Shown here: positions 40,059 to 47,848 of the stretch, one piece after another
Numbering within the stretch: position 1 is the stretch's first letter
How the letters are laid out: every line of letters begins with the position of its first letter
Assembly (NCBI GenBank): GCA_965206315.1
Contig: OZ242210.1
Span: forward strand, 2,790,001 to 2,854,000
Source of the DNA: Bin16 sp965206315
Lineage (GTDB): Bacteria > Chloroflexota > Dehalococcoidia > Lucifugimonadales > Australimonadaceae
Direction: 5' to 3'
DNA: 64,000 nucleotides
Notes under the pieces: model-generated
Database searches by the model: none
What the model saw: the letters and a program-made list of their open reading frames with translations, nothing else
What the model was told of the DNA's origin: nothing
Program-made: the position numbers and the translations under genes

Positions 40059-41168
40059 ATGACTCTCATCCTGAACAACGACGACATCGCATCCGTACTG
40101 ACGATGGAAGAGACGATAGATGCGCTGCGCAACGCCTACGAGGAGCTCGCGCGCACCGAGGCCGTCTGCCGCCCGCGCATCGACATCCGCATCCCGACGT
40201 CCGACCCCTCGAAGATGTACCAGTGGGGCACCATGGAGGGCGGCTCCGCGTCCGGCTACTTCGCCATCCGCATGAAGTCGGACGTCGTCTATGAGCAGGA
40301 GTACGGCGGCACGCGCACCCAGGAGAAGTACTGCCTGCGCCCCGGCCTCTTCTGCGGACTCATCCTCCTGATGAGCGTTGAGAACGGCGAGCCGCTCGCC
40401 ATCATCAACGACGGCTACCTCCAGCACATGCGCGTCGGCGCCGACTCAGGCATCGGGGCCGGCTACATGGCGCGGGAGGACGCCTCCGTCGTCGCCATGA
40501 TCGGCTCGGGCGGCATGGCGCGCTCGCACGCGGAGTCGTTCGCCGCCGTGCGCGACATCAAGCGCATCCAGGTCTACAGCCCCACCAAGGCCAACCGCGA
40601 GGCGTACGCCGAGGAGATACGCGCCAAGCTCGGTATCGAGGTCGTGCCGGTCGGGTCCGCGGCAGAGGCGTGCAAGGGCGCGCACATCGTCGCCGGGTGC
40701 ACCGATGCGGTGGAGCCGGTCATATTCGGCAAGGACGTTGAGGACGGCGCGCACATGACCTGCGTCGGCGGCAGCATCGACGGCGAAGCGTTCGAGCGCA
40801 TCGACCGCTCGCTCCGCCTCGGCTCAGCGCCTGCGCCGGTCGGCATACCGGAGATGCGGCTCCACGACGAGAACATCGCCTACGAGGCCAACGCGCCGGA
40901 CGGTACCCCCGCATCCGCGAGCCAGACGCGCGAGCGCTCCGGCAGAGGGCACGGCGTCATCGCCGAGGACCGCGTCGTCTTCCTCGAGGAGTTGCTGCAG
41001 GGAGCGCAGGGGCGCCCGGGCCCGAGTGCCGTCACCTACTCGGAGCGCGGCAACATCCAGGGTGCGCAGTTCTTCTCCGTCGCGGGCCGCGCCTACGAAC
41101 TCGCGAAGGCGAAGGGCCTCGGCCACGAACTCCCCACGGAGTGGTTCCTGCAGGACATCCGCGACTGA
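40059..41168 (+). CDS. Ornithine cyclodeaminase/mu-crystallin-family protein
   Basis: A 369-aa NAD(P)-binding protein of the ornithine cyclodeaminase family. It has MRVGADSGIGAGYMAREDASVVAMIGSGGMARSHAESFA, i.e. the substrate loop followed by the Rossmann motif GSGGMA, then VAGCTDAVEPVIFG and VGGSIDGEAFERID. Members cyclise ornithine, reduce imines or dehydrogenate amino acids; several are in oxygenase operons. Co-transcribed with Rieske copy 5 (5-bp gap). Confidence 0.88.
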   Translation: MTLILNNDDIASVLTMEETIDALRNAYEELARTEAVCRPRIDIRIPTSDPSKMYQWGTMEGGSASGYFAIRMKSDVVYEQEYGGTRTQEKYCLRPGLFCGLILLMSVENGEPLAIINDGYLQHMRVGADSGIGAGYMAREDASVVAMIGSGGMARSHAESFAAVRDIKRIQVYSPTKANREAYAEEIRAKLGIEVVPVGSAAEACKGAHIVAGCTDAVEPVIFGKDVEDGAHMTCVGGSIDGEAFERIDRSLRLGSAPAPVGIPEMRLHDENIAYEANAPDGTPASASQTRERSGRGHGVIAEDRVVFLEELLQGAQGRPGPSAVTYSERGNIQGAQFFSVAGRAYELAKAKGLGHELPTEWFLQDIRD

Positions 41169-41177
41169 CGCCTGGTT

Positions 41178-41214
41178 CCTCCCCCCTTGATGGGGGAAGG
41201 ATAGGATGGGGGGT
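41178..41214. repeat. Dispersed palindromic repeat, family A, copy 2
   Basis: CCTCCCCCCTTGATGGGGGAAGG-type stem, then ATAGGATGGGGGG. Matches 2536-2572 in stem and tail, with a bulge in the left arm. Confidence 0.55.
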
Positions 41215-41287
41215 GACTCGCCCGCCCCTACTCCGAATGCCGCGCACGGAGTAATATGCAGCCATCCGGAACCGACGGAGGCTTGGC

Positions 41288-42388
41288 ATGGCGCGACGTT
41301 TCACCTACGACGACTGGATGGAAGCCCAGGGCATCCCCATCCACCGGGGCTACTACGTGGAAGACCTCCGTACCGCCGAACTCGGCTGGTGGGAGGACCG
41401 CCAGGTCGACGCAGCGTTCATGCAGCTGCGCGGCATGGAGGGCGTGGTCGAGGGCCGCATCGAGGAGATACCGCCCGGACACTCGCTCCCGCCGCTGAAA
41501 CTCTCGGTCGACGAGCAGGTCTACGTCCTCGGCGGACGCGGCGTCGCCACCGTCTGGACGGACGACGCCCGCCCGAAGAAGACGTTCGAGTGGGCGACGC
41601 GCAGCCTCTTCCTCGTACCGCGCAACTCCTACTGCCAGCTGACGAACATGGACGGCAACAACCCGGCGCGGCTGCTCCACTACAACTACCTCCCCATCGC
41701 CATGTCCGCCACGCCGGACCCGGACTTCTTCGTCAACAACCCCTACTCGACGAACTCGTTCCTGCACAGCACCGACGAGTTCTACTCCGAGGCGAAGGCG
41801 GTCATGGAGGAGGGCGAGGGCGCCTTCGCCGGACGCGGTCGCCAGGTCTGGCACGGCAACTTCTTCCCGGACATGGCCGCCTGGGACAAGCTCGTCCCGT
41901 TCTGGGGGCGCGGCGCGGGCGGTCACGTCGTCTTCATCCAGTCGCCCGGCTCGGAGATGCACGCGCACATGTCCGTCTTCCCCGCGCGCACCTACAAGAA
42001 GGGCCACCGCCACGGGCCGGGGCGCGTCATCGTCATCCCCGGCGGCGAGGGTTACTCTGTCATGTGGGAAGAGGGCAAGGAGAAGATCGTCATCCACTGG
42101 CACGAGGCGAGCTGCTTCGTGCCGCCGGACCGCTGGTTCCACCAGCACTTCAACCTTGGCAGGGCCGACGGGCGCTACCTCGCGCTCCATCCCCCGAACC
42201 AGTTCATGGGCATGTCCGAGAAGGTCACCGACCGGGGCCGCGACCAGATCGAGTACCCGAACGAGGACCCTTGGATACGCGAGTACTTCGAGAGCCAGCT
42301 CGCCGAGCGCGGCATGACGTCCGAGATCCCGGCGGAGGCGTACGAGGACCCCACGTACGAATGGGACTACTCGAAGTCCGCGGACTGA
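41288..42388 (+). CDS. Bicupin protein, first copy (paired with EutA-like ATPase)
   Basis: A 366-aa two-cupin protein. The N-terminal cupin (about 55-135, SVDEQVYVLGGRGVATVW) lacks the usual His pair. The C-terminal cupin (about 225-300) keeps likely metal ligands: KKGHRHGPGR (H240, H242) and PPDRWFHQHFN (H285/H287), with GGEGYSVMW between. Cytoplasmic, no signal. Function unknown: such proteins may be dioxygenases, isomerases or ligand-binding proteins. A close paralogue, also followed by a EutA-like gene, is at 50550-51641. Confidence 0.82.
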   Translation: MARRFTYDDWMEAQGIPIHRGYYVEDLRTAELGWWEDRQVDAAFMQLRGMEGVVEGRIEEIPPGHSLPPLKLSVDEQVYVLGGRGVATVWTDDARPKKTFEWATRSLFLVPRNSYCQLTNMDGNNPARLLHYNYLPIAMSATPDPDFFVNNPYSTNSFLHSTDEFYSEAKAVMEEGEGAFAGRGRQVWHGNFFPDMAAWDKLVPFWGRGAGGHVVFIQSPGSEMHAHMSVFPARTYKKGHRHGPGRVIVIPGGEGYSVMWEEGKEKIVIHWHEASCFVPPDRWFHQHFNLGRADGRYLALHPPNQFMGMSEKVTDRGRDQIEYPNEDPWIREYFESQLAERGMTSEIPAEAYEDPTYEWDYSKSAD

Positions 42389-42430
42389 CGCCGGGGCGCA
42401 TGCGCGAGCGCGATACGGTAAGATAAGGCG

Positions 42431-42452
42431 GCGCCGGGCATAGTCCCGGCGC
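42431..42452. other. Hairpin between bicupin and EutA-like gene
   Basis: GCGCCGGG-catagt-CCCGGCGC, 30 bp before the EutA-like ATG. It has no T-run; may modulate the ratio of the two products. Confidence 0.4.
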
Positions 42453-42482
42453 TGCGCTGCAATCCTTTCCTGGGGACGCCAC

Positions 42483-44006
42483 ATGCACGACGACGACGAT
42501 CTCGACCATTCACACGTATTCGACCTGCTCAACGACGAGGAAGCCGAGGACATCGAGGGGATCGAGAAGTTCACGCTCTACAGCGTGGGCATAGACATCG
42601 GCTCCTCCACCACCCACACCATCTTCTCCCGCCTGGTGCTCCGACGCGAGGGCGCGGGGCTCTCCGCCAAGTTCGTCGTCACCAACCGCGACGTGCTCTA
42701 CCGCTCGCCCATCATGCTCACACCCTACTCTTCCGGCACCGCCATCGACACGGACAGCGTGCAGGAGTTCATCGAGCGCTCCTACAGCGAAGCGGGCTTC
42801 ACGCCGGACGACGTGGACACCGGCGCGGTCGTCATCACGGGCGAGGCGCTCAAGAAGGAGAACGCCCAGCCCATCCTGGAGTACTTCTCCGAGGAGTCCG
42901 GGCGTTTCATCTGCGCGTCCGCAGGCCCGATGCACGAGGCGCTGCTGGCGGCGTTCGGCTCCGGCGCGGTCGCCATCTCCAAGAGCAACTCCAACACCGT
43001 GCTGGACGTGGACATGGGCGGCGGCACGACGAAGATATCCCTCATCCGCAACGGCGAGATTGCCCAGATGGTCGCCATCGAGGTCGGCGCGCGGCTCATC
43101 GCCTACGACGACGACATGACCATCACTCGCGTCGAGCAGCCCGCCCGCACCATCCTCGGCTCGCTCGGTCAGACGGTCGAGGTCGGCGAGAAGCTCACTG
43201 ACGAGAAGCGCGAGCTGTTCGCCGCGAAGATGACCGACATCCTCTTCGACGCCATCAGCGGCGGCGAGATGCACTCGCTCACCGGGTCGCTCCTGCTCAC
43301 CGACAGCCTGGACATCGATTCGCTGGAGGACGTCGACCACGTCGTCTTCTCCGGAGGGGTCTCGGAGTACGTGTACGATCGCACGAGCGAATCGTACGGC
43401 GACGTGGGCCCGTGGTTCGGGAAGATGGTGCGGGAGCGCTGCCAGCAGACGTTGCGTCCCGGCATGCTGGTGATGCCCGCCGAGGGCATCCGCGCCACCG
43501 TCATCGGCGCGGGCGAGTACACGCTCCAGGCGAGCGGAAGCACCTCCTACATCTCCACGCACGACGTGCTTCCAGTGCGCGGCATACAGGTTGCGCGGGC
43601 GTTCATCAACAAGGAGCAGACCGCAGAAGAGATGGAGGCTGCGCTGGCGACAGGCGTCGGCAAGTACGACCTCGCGAAGCTGCCGTCCACCATGGCGCTC
43701 GCCATGTCCATAGCCGGGCAGCCGGACTACTGGTACATCCGGCGTCTGGCCGAGTCCATCGTCAAGACCGTGGACGACGAGCCGCCGGAGGCTCCGGTTT
43801 TCGTCGTCGTTGACGTGGACGTGGCCAAGTCGCTCGGGGGCATCATCCGCGAGGAGTTGCACCTGGACCGGGCCGTCATCGCGATAGACGGCATCGAGGT
43901 GGGCGACCTCGACTACGTGGACGTGGGCAAGCCGATGGGCGCGAGCGAGGTCATCCCCGTCACCGTCAAGTCGCTCGTATTCTCCATCCGCTCCCAGTCC
44001 GGATAG
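42483..44006 (+). CDS. EutA-like ASKHA ATPase, first copy
   Basis: A 507-aa protein of the EutA (ethanolamine ammonia-lyase reactivase) family in the actin/Hsp70/sugar-kinase fold. An acidic N-terminus precedes phosphate loop 1 VGIDIGSSTTH (35-45). Then VLYRSPIMLTPY, DTGAVVITGEALKKENA, phosphate loop 2 DVDMGGGTTK (175-184) and the adenosine motif VVFSGGVSEYVYD (287-299). EutA releases damaged cobalamin from EutBC. No eutB, eutC or other eut gene is present; its constant neighbour here is a bicupin. Start ATG after a weak ribosome-binding site. Confidence 0.85.
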   Translation: MHDDDDLDHSHVFDLLNDEEAEDIEGIEKFTLYSVGIDIGSSTTHTIFSRLVLRREGAGLSAKFVVTNRDVLYRSPIMLTPYSSGTAIDTDSVQEFIERSYSEAGFTPDDVDTGAVVITGEALKKENAQPILEYFSEESGRFICASAGPMHEALLAAFGSGAVAISKSNSNTVLDVDMGGGTTKISLIRNGEIAQMVAIEVGARLIAYDDDMTITRVEQPARTILGSLGQTVEVGEKLTDEKRELFAAKMTDILFDAISGGEMHSLTGSLLLTDSLDIDSLEDVDHVVFSGGVSEYVYDRTSESYGDVGPWFGKMVRERCQQTLRPGMLVMPAEGIRATVIGAGEYTLQASGSTSYISTHDVLPVRGIQVARAFINKEQTAEEMEAALATGVGKYDLAKLPSTMALAMSIAGQPDYWYIRRLAESIVKTVDDEPPEAPVFVVVDVDVAKSLGGIIREELHLDRAVIAIDGIEVGDLDYVDVGKPMGASEVIPVTVKSLVFSIRSQSG

Positions 44007-44029
44007 CGGGAGCGTTGGGGGCTGGCTCC

Positions 44030-44353
44030 ATGCTCATCGCGGCACTCGTCTTCGGGCTCCTGGGCGGCATCGTCGGCCTCCTCATCGGAACGCTCATATT
44101 CGTCGGCGATCTGGTGGACTTCGCGTTCCGCGGGGGAGATACCAGCACCGCCGGGCTGCTGGTGTTGTTCTTCGCTCTCCTGGCCATCGCGGGCTCGATC
44201 ATGTCGCTCAGGAAACCGTGGCAGGCTGCGGCGCTCCTGCTCGTCTCCGGCATCGGTCCCATGATAGTCGTCAACATATTCGGAGCGCCCATCTTCTTCC
44301 TCACGCTCCTGGCGGCCTTCTCTGCCGTCCGCGGACGCAGGGAGGCCCGCTAG
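44030..44353 (+). CDS. Small membrane protein, hypothetical
   Basis: A 107-aa integral membrane protein with about four hydrophobic spans (ALVFGLLGGIVGLLIGTLIFV, TAGLLVLFFALLAIAGSIM, AAALLLVSGIGPMIVVNIF, IFFLTLLAAFSAV) and a basic C-terminus. No family recognised. ATG at 44030 is preferred over a TTG at 44015. It follows the EutA-like gene by 23 bp and may be co-transcribed, but no equivalent is seen after the second EutA-like gene. Confidence 0.65.
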   Translation: MLIAALVFGLLGGIVGLLIGTLIFVGDLVDFAFRGGDTSTAGLLVLFFALLAIAGSIMSLRKPWQAAALLLVSGIGPMIVVNIFGAPIFFLTLLAAFSAVRGRREAR

Positions 44354-44428
44354 CGCGGGCAGACGAAAGGGCGGGAACGCCGATCGCGCTCCGGCCCCTC
44401 TTCTCTCGTCGTTCCCGCTTCTTCCGCC

Positions 44429-44456
44429 ATTCCTGCGAAGGCAGGAACCCTGCAGC
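44429..44456. repeat. REP-like palindrome, family C, degenerate copy 3
   Basis: ATTCCTGCGAAGGCAGGAAC followed by CTGCAGCCC. Immediately left of the insertion sequence. Confidence 0.6.
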
Positions 44457-44472
44457 CCACCCTCGTCATTCC

Positions 44473-45520
44473 TGTAGATGTCAGCTAATTCGTTGACAGA
44501 TTTTGCATGGTTTCGAGGGGCGTCTTGCCTCCGAGGGCTTGGTGGGGCCGCCCGGTGTTGTAGTAGAGGAGGTACTGGACGAGTTCGTCCTTCAACTCTT
44601 CCAATGACTCGAACGTCGTCCCTTCGACCAGGTCTTCATTCAGTGTTCGCCAGAATCGTTCGACCTTCCCGTTCGTCTGGGGTCGATAGGACCGGGTGTA
44701 GCGGTGCTTGATCCCCAGCTCCAGCAGCATCCGTTCCGTCGGATGGTGCGCTTTGTTGGTGGGAGCGGCCATCTCAGGGCCGTTGTCTGTGATGACCTCC
44801 TCGAAGCGCACCCCGTACTCCGCGTTGAGCATGTTGATGCTCTTGAGCGCGGCGAACATCACGCTCAGGCTCTTGATGTCCTCCGTCACCTCTGCCCAGG
44901 CGAGGCGGGTGCAGGCGTCCACCACCGAGACCAAGTAGTAACGCTGCCTGGAGCCAACGATGAGATCCCTGCTCAGGTGGTGAGCGTCCAGGTGCCCCAA
45001 CTCCCCTGCACGGGTCTTGATGATGCGGCGTTTGGACTGTTGCATCGCTTTGGTCATCCTGTTCAAGCCGTGCCGTCTGCTGATGGCGTAGATGGTGGAC
45101 GGCGCAGGGGTATGAGCCTTCAACTTTGGCTTGAGTATGGCATAGGTCTCGTAGCGGTTGCTGCCCTTGCGCCGCTGCTCCAGCACGAGTTGCTCGATAT
45201 ACGGGATGGTGCGACGGCTCTTCCATCTGGGTCCTCGCTTGCGAGGCAGCAGGTCCGCGGCCTCGCCGGACTGCCGGTAGCGGTTGTAGTACTTGGCGAA
45301 GGTCTGCCGGTTCGTGCCGTGGTGCGTGTAGAAGTCCTGAAGGAAACGGAAGCGGTGGTGGCGCTTGGCTTTGACCAGTTCGTATTCCCGGATCAGGAAC
45401 CGGTACTTCTGCACGTAGTTCCGTTCCAAGGTGCGGTCGCTGCTGTTGTCTCGCATCGTCGTCTCCAGAATGAACTGCGCTCGTCAGACCATTCTGTCAA
45501 CGAATTACCTAACACCTACA
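44473..45520. mobile_element. IS481-family insertion sequence, intact
   Basis: 1048 bp, bounded by 28-bp terminal inverted repeats (44473-44500 and 45493-45520), beginning TGTAGRTGTYAG and sharing AATTCGTTGACAGA; about four mismatches. Flanked by the 5-bp target duplication ATTCC (44468-44472 and 45521-45525). Inserted within a cluster of family C repeats, whose stem begins with the same ATTCC. Confidence 0.92.
44485..45456 (-). CDS. IS481-family DDE transposase
   Basis: A 323-aa transposase: an N-terminal HTH region (QDFYTHHGTNRQTFAKYYNRYRQSG) and then an rve/integrase catalytic core with Asp in LGHLDAHHL, Asp in VITDNGPE and Glu in GKVERFWRTLN. The stop codon overlaps the left inverted repeat. 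Full length for the family with no frameshift, so the element may be active. Confidence 0.93.
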   Translation of the reverse strand: MRDNSSDRTLERNYVQKYRFLIREYELVKAKRHHRFRFLQDFYTHHGTNRQTFAKYYNRYRQSGEAADLLPRKRGPRWKSRRTIPYIEQLVLEQRRKGSNRYETYAILKPKLKAHTPAPSTIYAISRRHGLNRMTKAMQQSKRRIIKTRAGELGHLDAHHLSRDLIVGSRQRYYLVSVVDACTRLAWAEVTEDIKSLSVMFAALKSINMLNAEYGVRFEEVITDNGPEMAAPTNKAHHPTERMLLELGIKHRYTRSYRPQTNGKVERFWRTLNEDLVEGTTFESLEELKDELVQYLLYYNTGRPHQALGGKTPLETMQNLSTN

Positions 45521-45536
45521 ATTCCCGCTCTTTTCC

Positions 45537-45569
45537 GTCATTCCCGCGAAGGCGGGAATCTCGCAGCCC
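45537..45569. repeat. REP-like palindrome, family C, copy 4
   Basis: GTCATTCCCGCGAAGGCGGG stem plus CTCGCAGCCC, the same 33-bp unit as 16918-16950. Confidence 0.75.
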
Positions 45570-45574
45570 ACCTC

Positions 45575-45642
45575 GCTCTCCGGGAGAGAGCCTGCCCTGC
45601 GCTCGTCGAATCGGTCGACGCGCGTGCGCGGCGGGTGAGGGC
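45575..45642. repeat. Dispersed palindromic repeat, family B, copy 3 (divergent)
   Basis: GCTCTCCGGGAGAGAGC hairpin, then GACGCGCGTGCGCGGCGGG and TGAGGG. Lies directly after the truncated dienelactone hydrolase. Confidence 0.5.
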
Positions 45643-45651
45643 GGCTACCGC

Positions 45652-46068
45652 CTATTTCAGGTGCTCTATCGTCGAGCCGAGGTAGGAGACCATTCCGCCG
45701 AAGCAGAAGCCGACGATGCCGATGTTGTCGGCGTCAACGTCCGCGTTGCTCCGGAGGTAGTCGATCGTTGCCTGCACGTCCGCGAAGACGTCGTCATTGC
45801 TCAGCTTGCCGCGCTCCGCGAAGGCCCCCTGCATGTCGGAGAACGGGATGTCCACGCCCTTCCCGGTGCGGTGGAACAGCTCCGGCGCAGCCGCGAAGTA
45901 CCCTGCGTCGGCGAAACGGTCCGCGATGCTGCGAACGTCGTTGTTCACGCCGAAGATCTCCTGGATCACGATCACCGCGGCGTTCTTCCCGCCGCCGTCC
46001 GGGCGCGCTGTGTAGATCGACATCGGGCTCCCGCCTGCGGTCACTTCCGCAACGTCAGTTACTGCCAT
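45652..46068 (-). pseudogene. Dienelactone hydrolase, 3'-truncated
   Basis: Only 138 aa against about 230-250 for the family. The N-terminal core is normal (ITARPDG-type start, VIQEIFGVNNDVRSIADRFADAGY, and the nucleophile elbow GIVGFCFGGM with Cys), but the frame ends at GSTIEHLK, so the regions with the Asp and His of the triad are missing. Repeats of families B and C and the IS481 element follow at once on the 3' side, which is the likely cause of truncation. In intact form it would open dienelactones from chlorocatechol-type pathways. Confidence 0.75.
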
Positions 46069-46234
46069 GCTCTCCCTCCGTTTTGTACGAGATAGGCCGG
46101 CCGCGTCACCGGCCGCCGCCATCCTACACCAACGCGTACCGTCCTGCCGCCTGCGCGGGGTTAACGCATGAAACCGGCCCCTTACGCCAACGCCTTGCCG
46201 ACGCGTACCCTGTCCAGTGCAGCGGGGTCTTCTT

Positions 46235-46281
46235 CCCTCTCCTGAGGGAGAGGGTGCCGCGCAGCGGCGGGTGAGGGCCCT
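46235..46281. repeat. Dispersed palindromic repeat, family B, copy 2
   Basis: CCCTCTCCTGAGGGAGAGGG, then TGCCGCGCAGCGGCGGGTGA and GGGCCCT. Same order of elements as 15980-16034. Confidence 0.65.
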
Positions 46282-46337
46282 GCGGGTGCGGGGCGGTGCG
46301 GGAGGGCTACATGGCCACGACGGGGGCAGTGTGGTCC

Positions 46338-46395
46338 GAGCGGTTACGAACGGTTTTGGAGCGGAGATGAGCGGCGGTGAGCGGTTTCGAGCGGC
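46338..46395. promoter_or_regulatory. Six GA(G/A)CGG boxes with helical (10-11 bp) spacing
   Basis: Boxes start at 46338, 46348, 46359, 46369, 46379 and 46389, so all face the same side of the helix. They sit about 155 bp upstream of the aminotransferase ATG. Resembles direct-repeat arrays bound by OmpR-type regulators or other iteron binders. Confidence 0.5.
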
Positions 46396-46548
46396 TGGAA
46401 CCGTTGCCTGCAAGGTCGAGGCCAGGAGTGAATGGGTACACTTTGCGCGGGAATGGGCGGTTCTGCACCGTGGTGGTTTCTTCGCGCCCTGCCGGTACCC
46501 GCCGCCTGCCCCTAGCCGCGCCGAGTCTGCCTGTGTGAGAATCACCCC

Positions 46549-47847
46549 ATGAGCAACGTCAACCGCACCCCCGAAGAACAGGCCCTGATGACCAAAGCCG
46601 CCGCCGTACTCCCCGGCGGTTCGCTCGGCAACCTGCGCCTCGACGAGGAGCACGCGTTCGTCGTGCGCGAGGGCCGCGGCTCCCGCGTCATCGACGTGAG
46701 CGGCAACGAGTACATCGACTACCTGCTCGGCTCCGGCCCCATGGTGCTCGGGCACGCCCATCCGAAGGTGATCGCCGCGGCCACCGAGGCGATGATGAGG
46801 GGCACGACGTTCTTCACCCAGAACGCGTACGCCATCGAGCTCGCCGAGCGCATCGTCGAGGCCATGCCGTGCGCCGAGCAGGTGCGGTTCGTCAGCAGCG
46901 GCTCCGAGGCCACCTACAACGCACTCAAGGTCGCCCGCGCGTTCCGCAAGCGCGAGAAGATACTGAAGTTCGAGGGCGGCTACCACGGCTCGCACGACTA
47001 CTCCCTGATGAGCCTCGCCCCGTCCGGCAACACGCCCTTCCCGCAGCCTGAGCCCAGTTCCGCCGGCATCCCGCGCGCCATCCAGGACACCGTCCTCGTC
47101 GCGCCGTTCAACGACCTCAACGCCGTCGAGGACCTGCTCGACCGCTACCACGACGAGCTCGCCGCAGTCATCGTCGAGCCGGTGCAGCGCACCATCGCGC
47201 CCCAACCGGGCTTCCTGCCCGGGCTGCGCGAGCTCACGAACCGCTACGGCGTCCTGCTCATCTACGACGAGGTCGTCACCGGCTTCCGGCTCGCCTACGG
47301 CGGCGCGCAGGAGTACTACAACGCCGTGCCGGACATCGCGGCCATCGGCAAGATCGTCGGAGGCGGCTTCCCACTCGCGGCCATCGTGGGACGCCGCGAG
47401 ATCATGGAGTCGTACGACCAGGGCTCCGTCGCTCCGGACGTCTACGTCCCGCAGAGCGGTACCCTCAACGGCAACCCCGTCGCCGCAGCCGCCGGACTCG
47501 CCACCCTCGAAGTGCTGCGCGAGCCGGGCACCTACGAGGCGTACCACGCCCGCGCCGCCACGCTCCGCAACACGCTCCAGCGCCTCTTCGACGAGGCCGA
47601 GATACCGGCGCAGGTCAGCGGCATCGACATGATGTTCGACGTCTTCTTCACCGAGCACCCCATCGTCGACTACCGCTCGACGCTCGTGGACAAGACGCTC
47701 AACCGTATCTTCGACAACACGCTGCTGGACAACGGCATCCTCAAGTCACCCGGCAAGCTCTACGTAGGAGCCTGCCATTCGGACGAGGACATCGAGCGCA
47801 CCATAGAGGTGTTCCGCCTCGGCGTCGCCGCCGTCCGCGACGCGTGA
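46549..47847 (+). CDS. Class III aminotransferase, glutamate-1-semialdehyde mutase-like
   Basis: A 432-aa PLP enzyme of the class III fold. SSGSEATYNALKVARAF for the phosphate site, YDEVVTGFR with Asp240, and AIGKIVGGGFP with the Schiff-base Lys268; the end has SGTLNGNPVAAAAGLATLE. Closest in motifs to HemL, but the surroundings (NMT1-like protein, gamma-glutamyltransferase) suggest a catabolic amine or amino-acid transaminase. GAGAAT 9 bp before the ATG could be a -10 giving a leaderless message. Confidence 0.87.
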   Translation: MSNVNRTPEEQALMTKAAAVLPGGSLGNLRLDEEHAFVVREGRGSRVIDVSGNEYIDYLLGSGPMVLGHAHPKVIAAATEAMMRGTTFFTQNAYAIELAERIVEAMPCAEQVRFVSSGSEATYNALKVARAFRKREKILKFEGGYHGSHDYSLMSLAPSGNTPFPQPEPSSAGIPRAIQDTVLVAPFNDLNAVEDLLDRYHDELAAVIVEPVQRTIAPQPGFLPGLRELTNRYGVLLIYDEVVTGFRLAYGGAQEYYNAVPDIAAIGKIVGGGFPLAAIVGRREIMESYDQGSVAPDVYVPQSGTLNGNPVAAAAGLATLEVLREPGTYEAYHARAATLRNTLQRLFDEAEIPAQVSGIDMMFDVFFTEHPIVDYRSTLVDKTLNRIFDNTLLDNGILKSPGKLYVGACHSDEDIERTIEVFRLGVAAVRDA

Positions 47848-47848
47848 T

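Larger units (their letters stand above)
46069..46548. other. 480-bp gap with repeats, no gene
   Basis: Contains a family B repeat (46235-46281) and six helically phased GAGCGG boxes (46338-46395). No open frame with a start, ribosome site and protein-like composition was found. Confidence 0.65.

Noticed and set aside
41288..44006. A standard ethanolamine-utilisation operon
   Set aside because: Only the EutA-like gene is present; no EutB, EutC, EutE, shell proteins or EutQ/EutP. The cupin is a bicupin of about 365 aa, not EutQ.
46338..46395. CRISPR-like array
   Set aside because: Units are 6-7 bp with 3-4 bp between, far too short for repeats and spacers, and no cas gene is present.
46069..47658. 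Minus-strand frame opposite the aminotransferase, in frame with the truncated dienelactone hydrolase
   Set aside because: Antisense composition; the hydrolase starts properly at 46068.
46549..47847. Heme-biosynthetic hemL
   Set aside because: Motifs fit, but no other heme gene is near and class III paralogues are common; the general aminotransferase call is safer.
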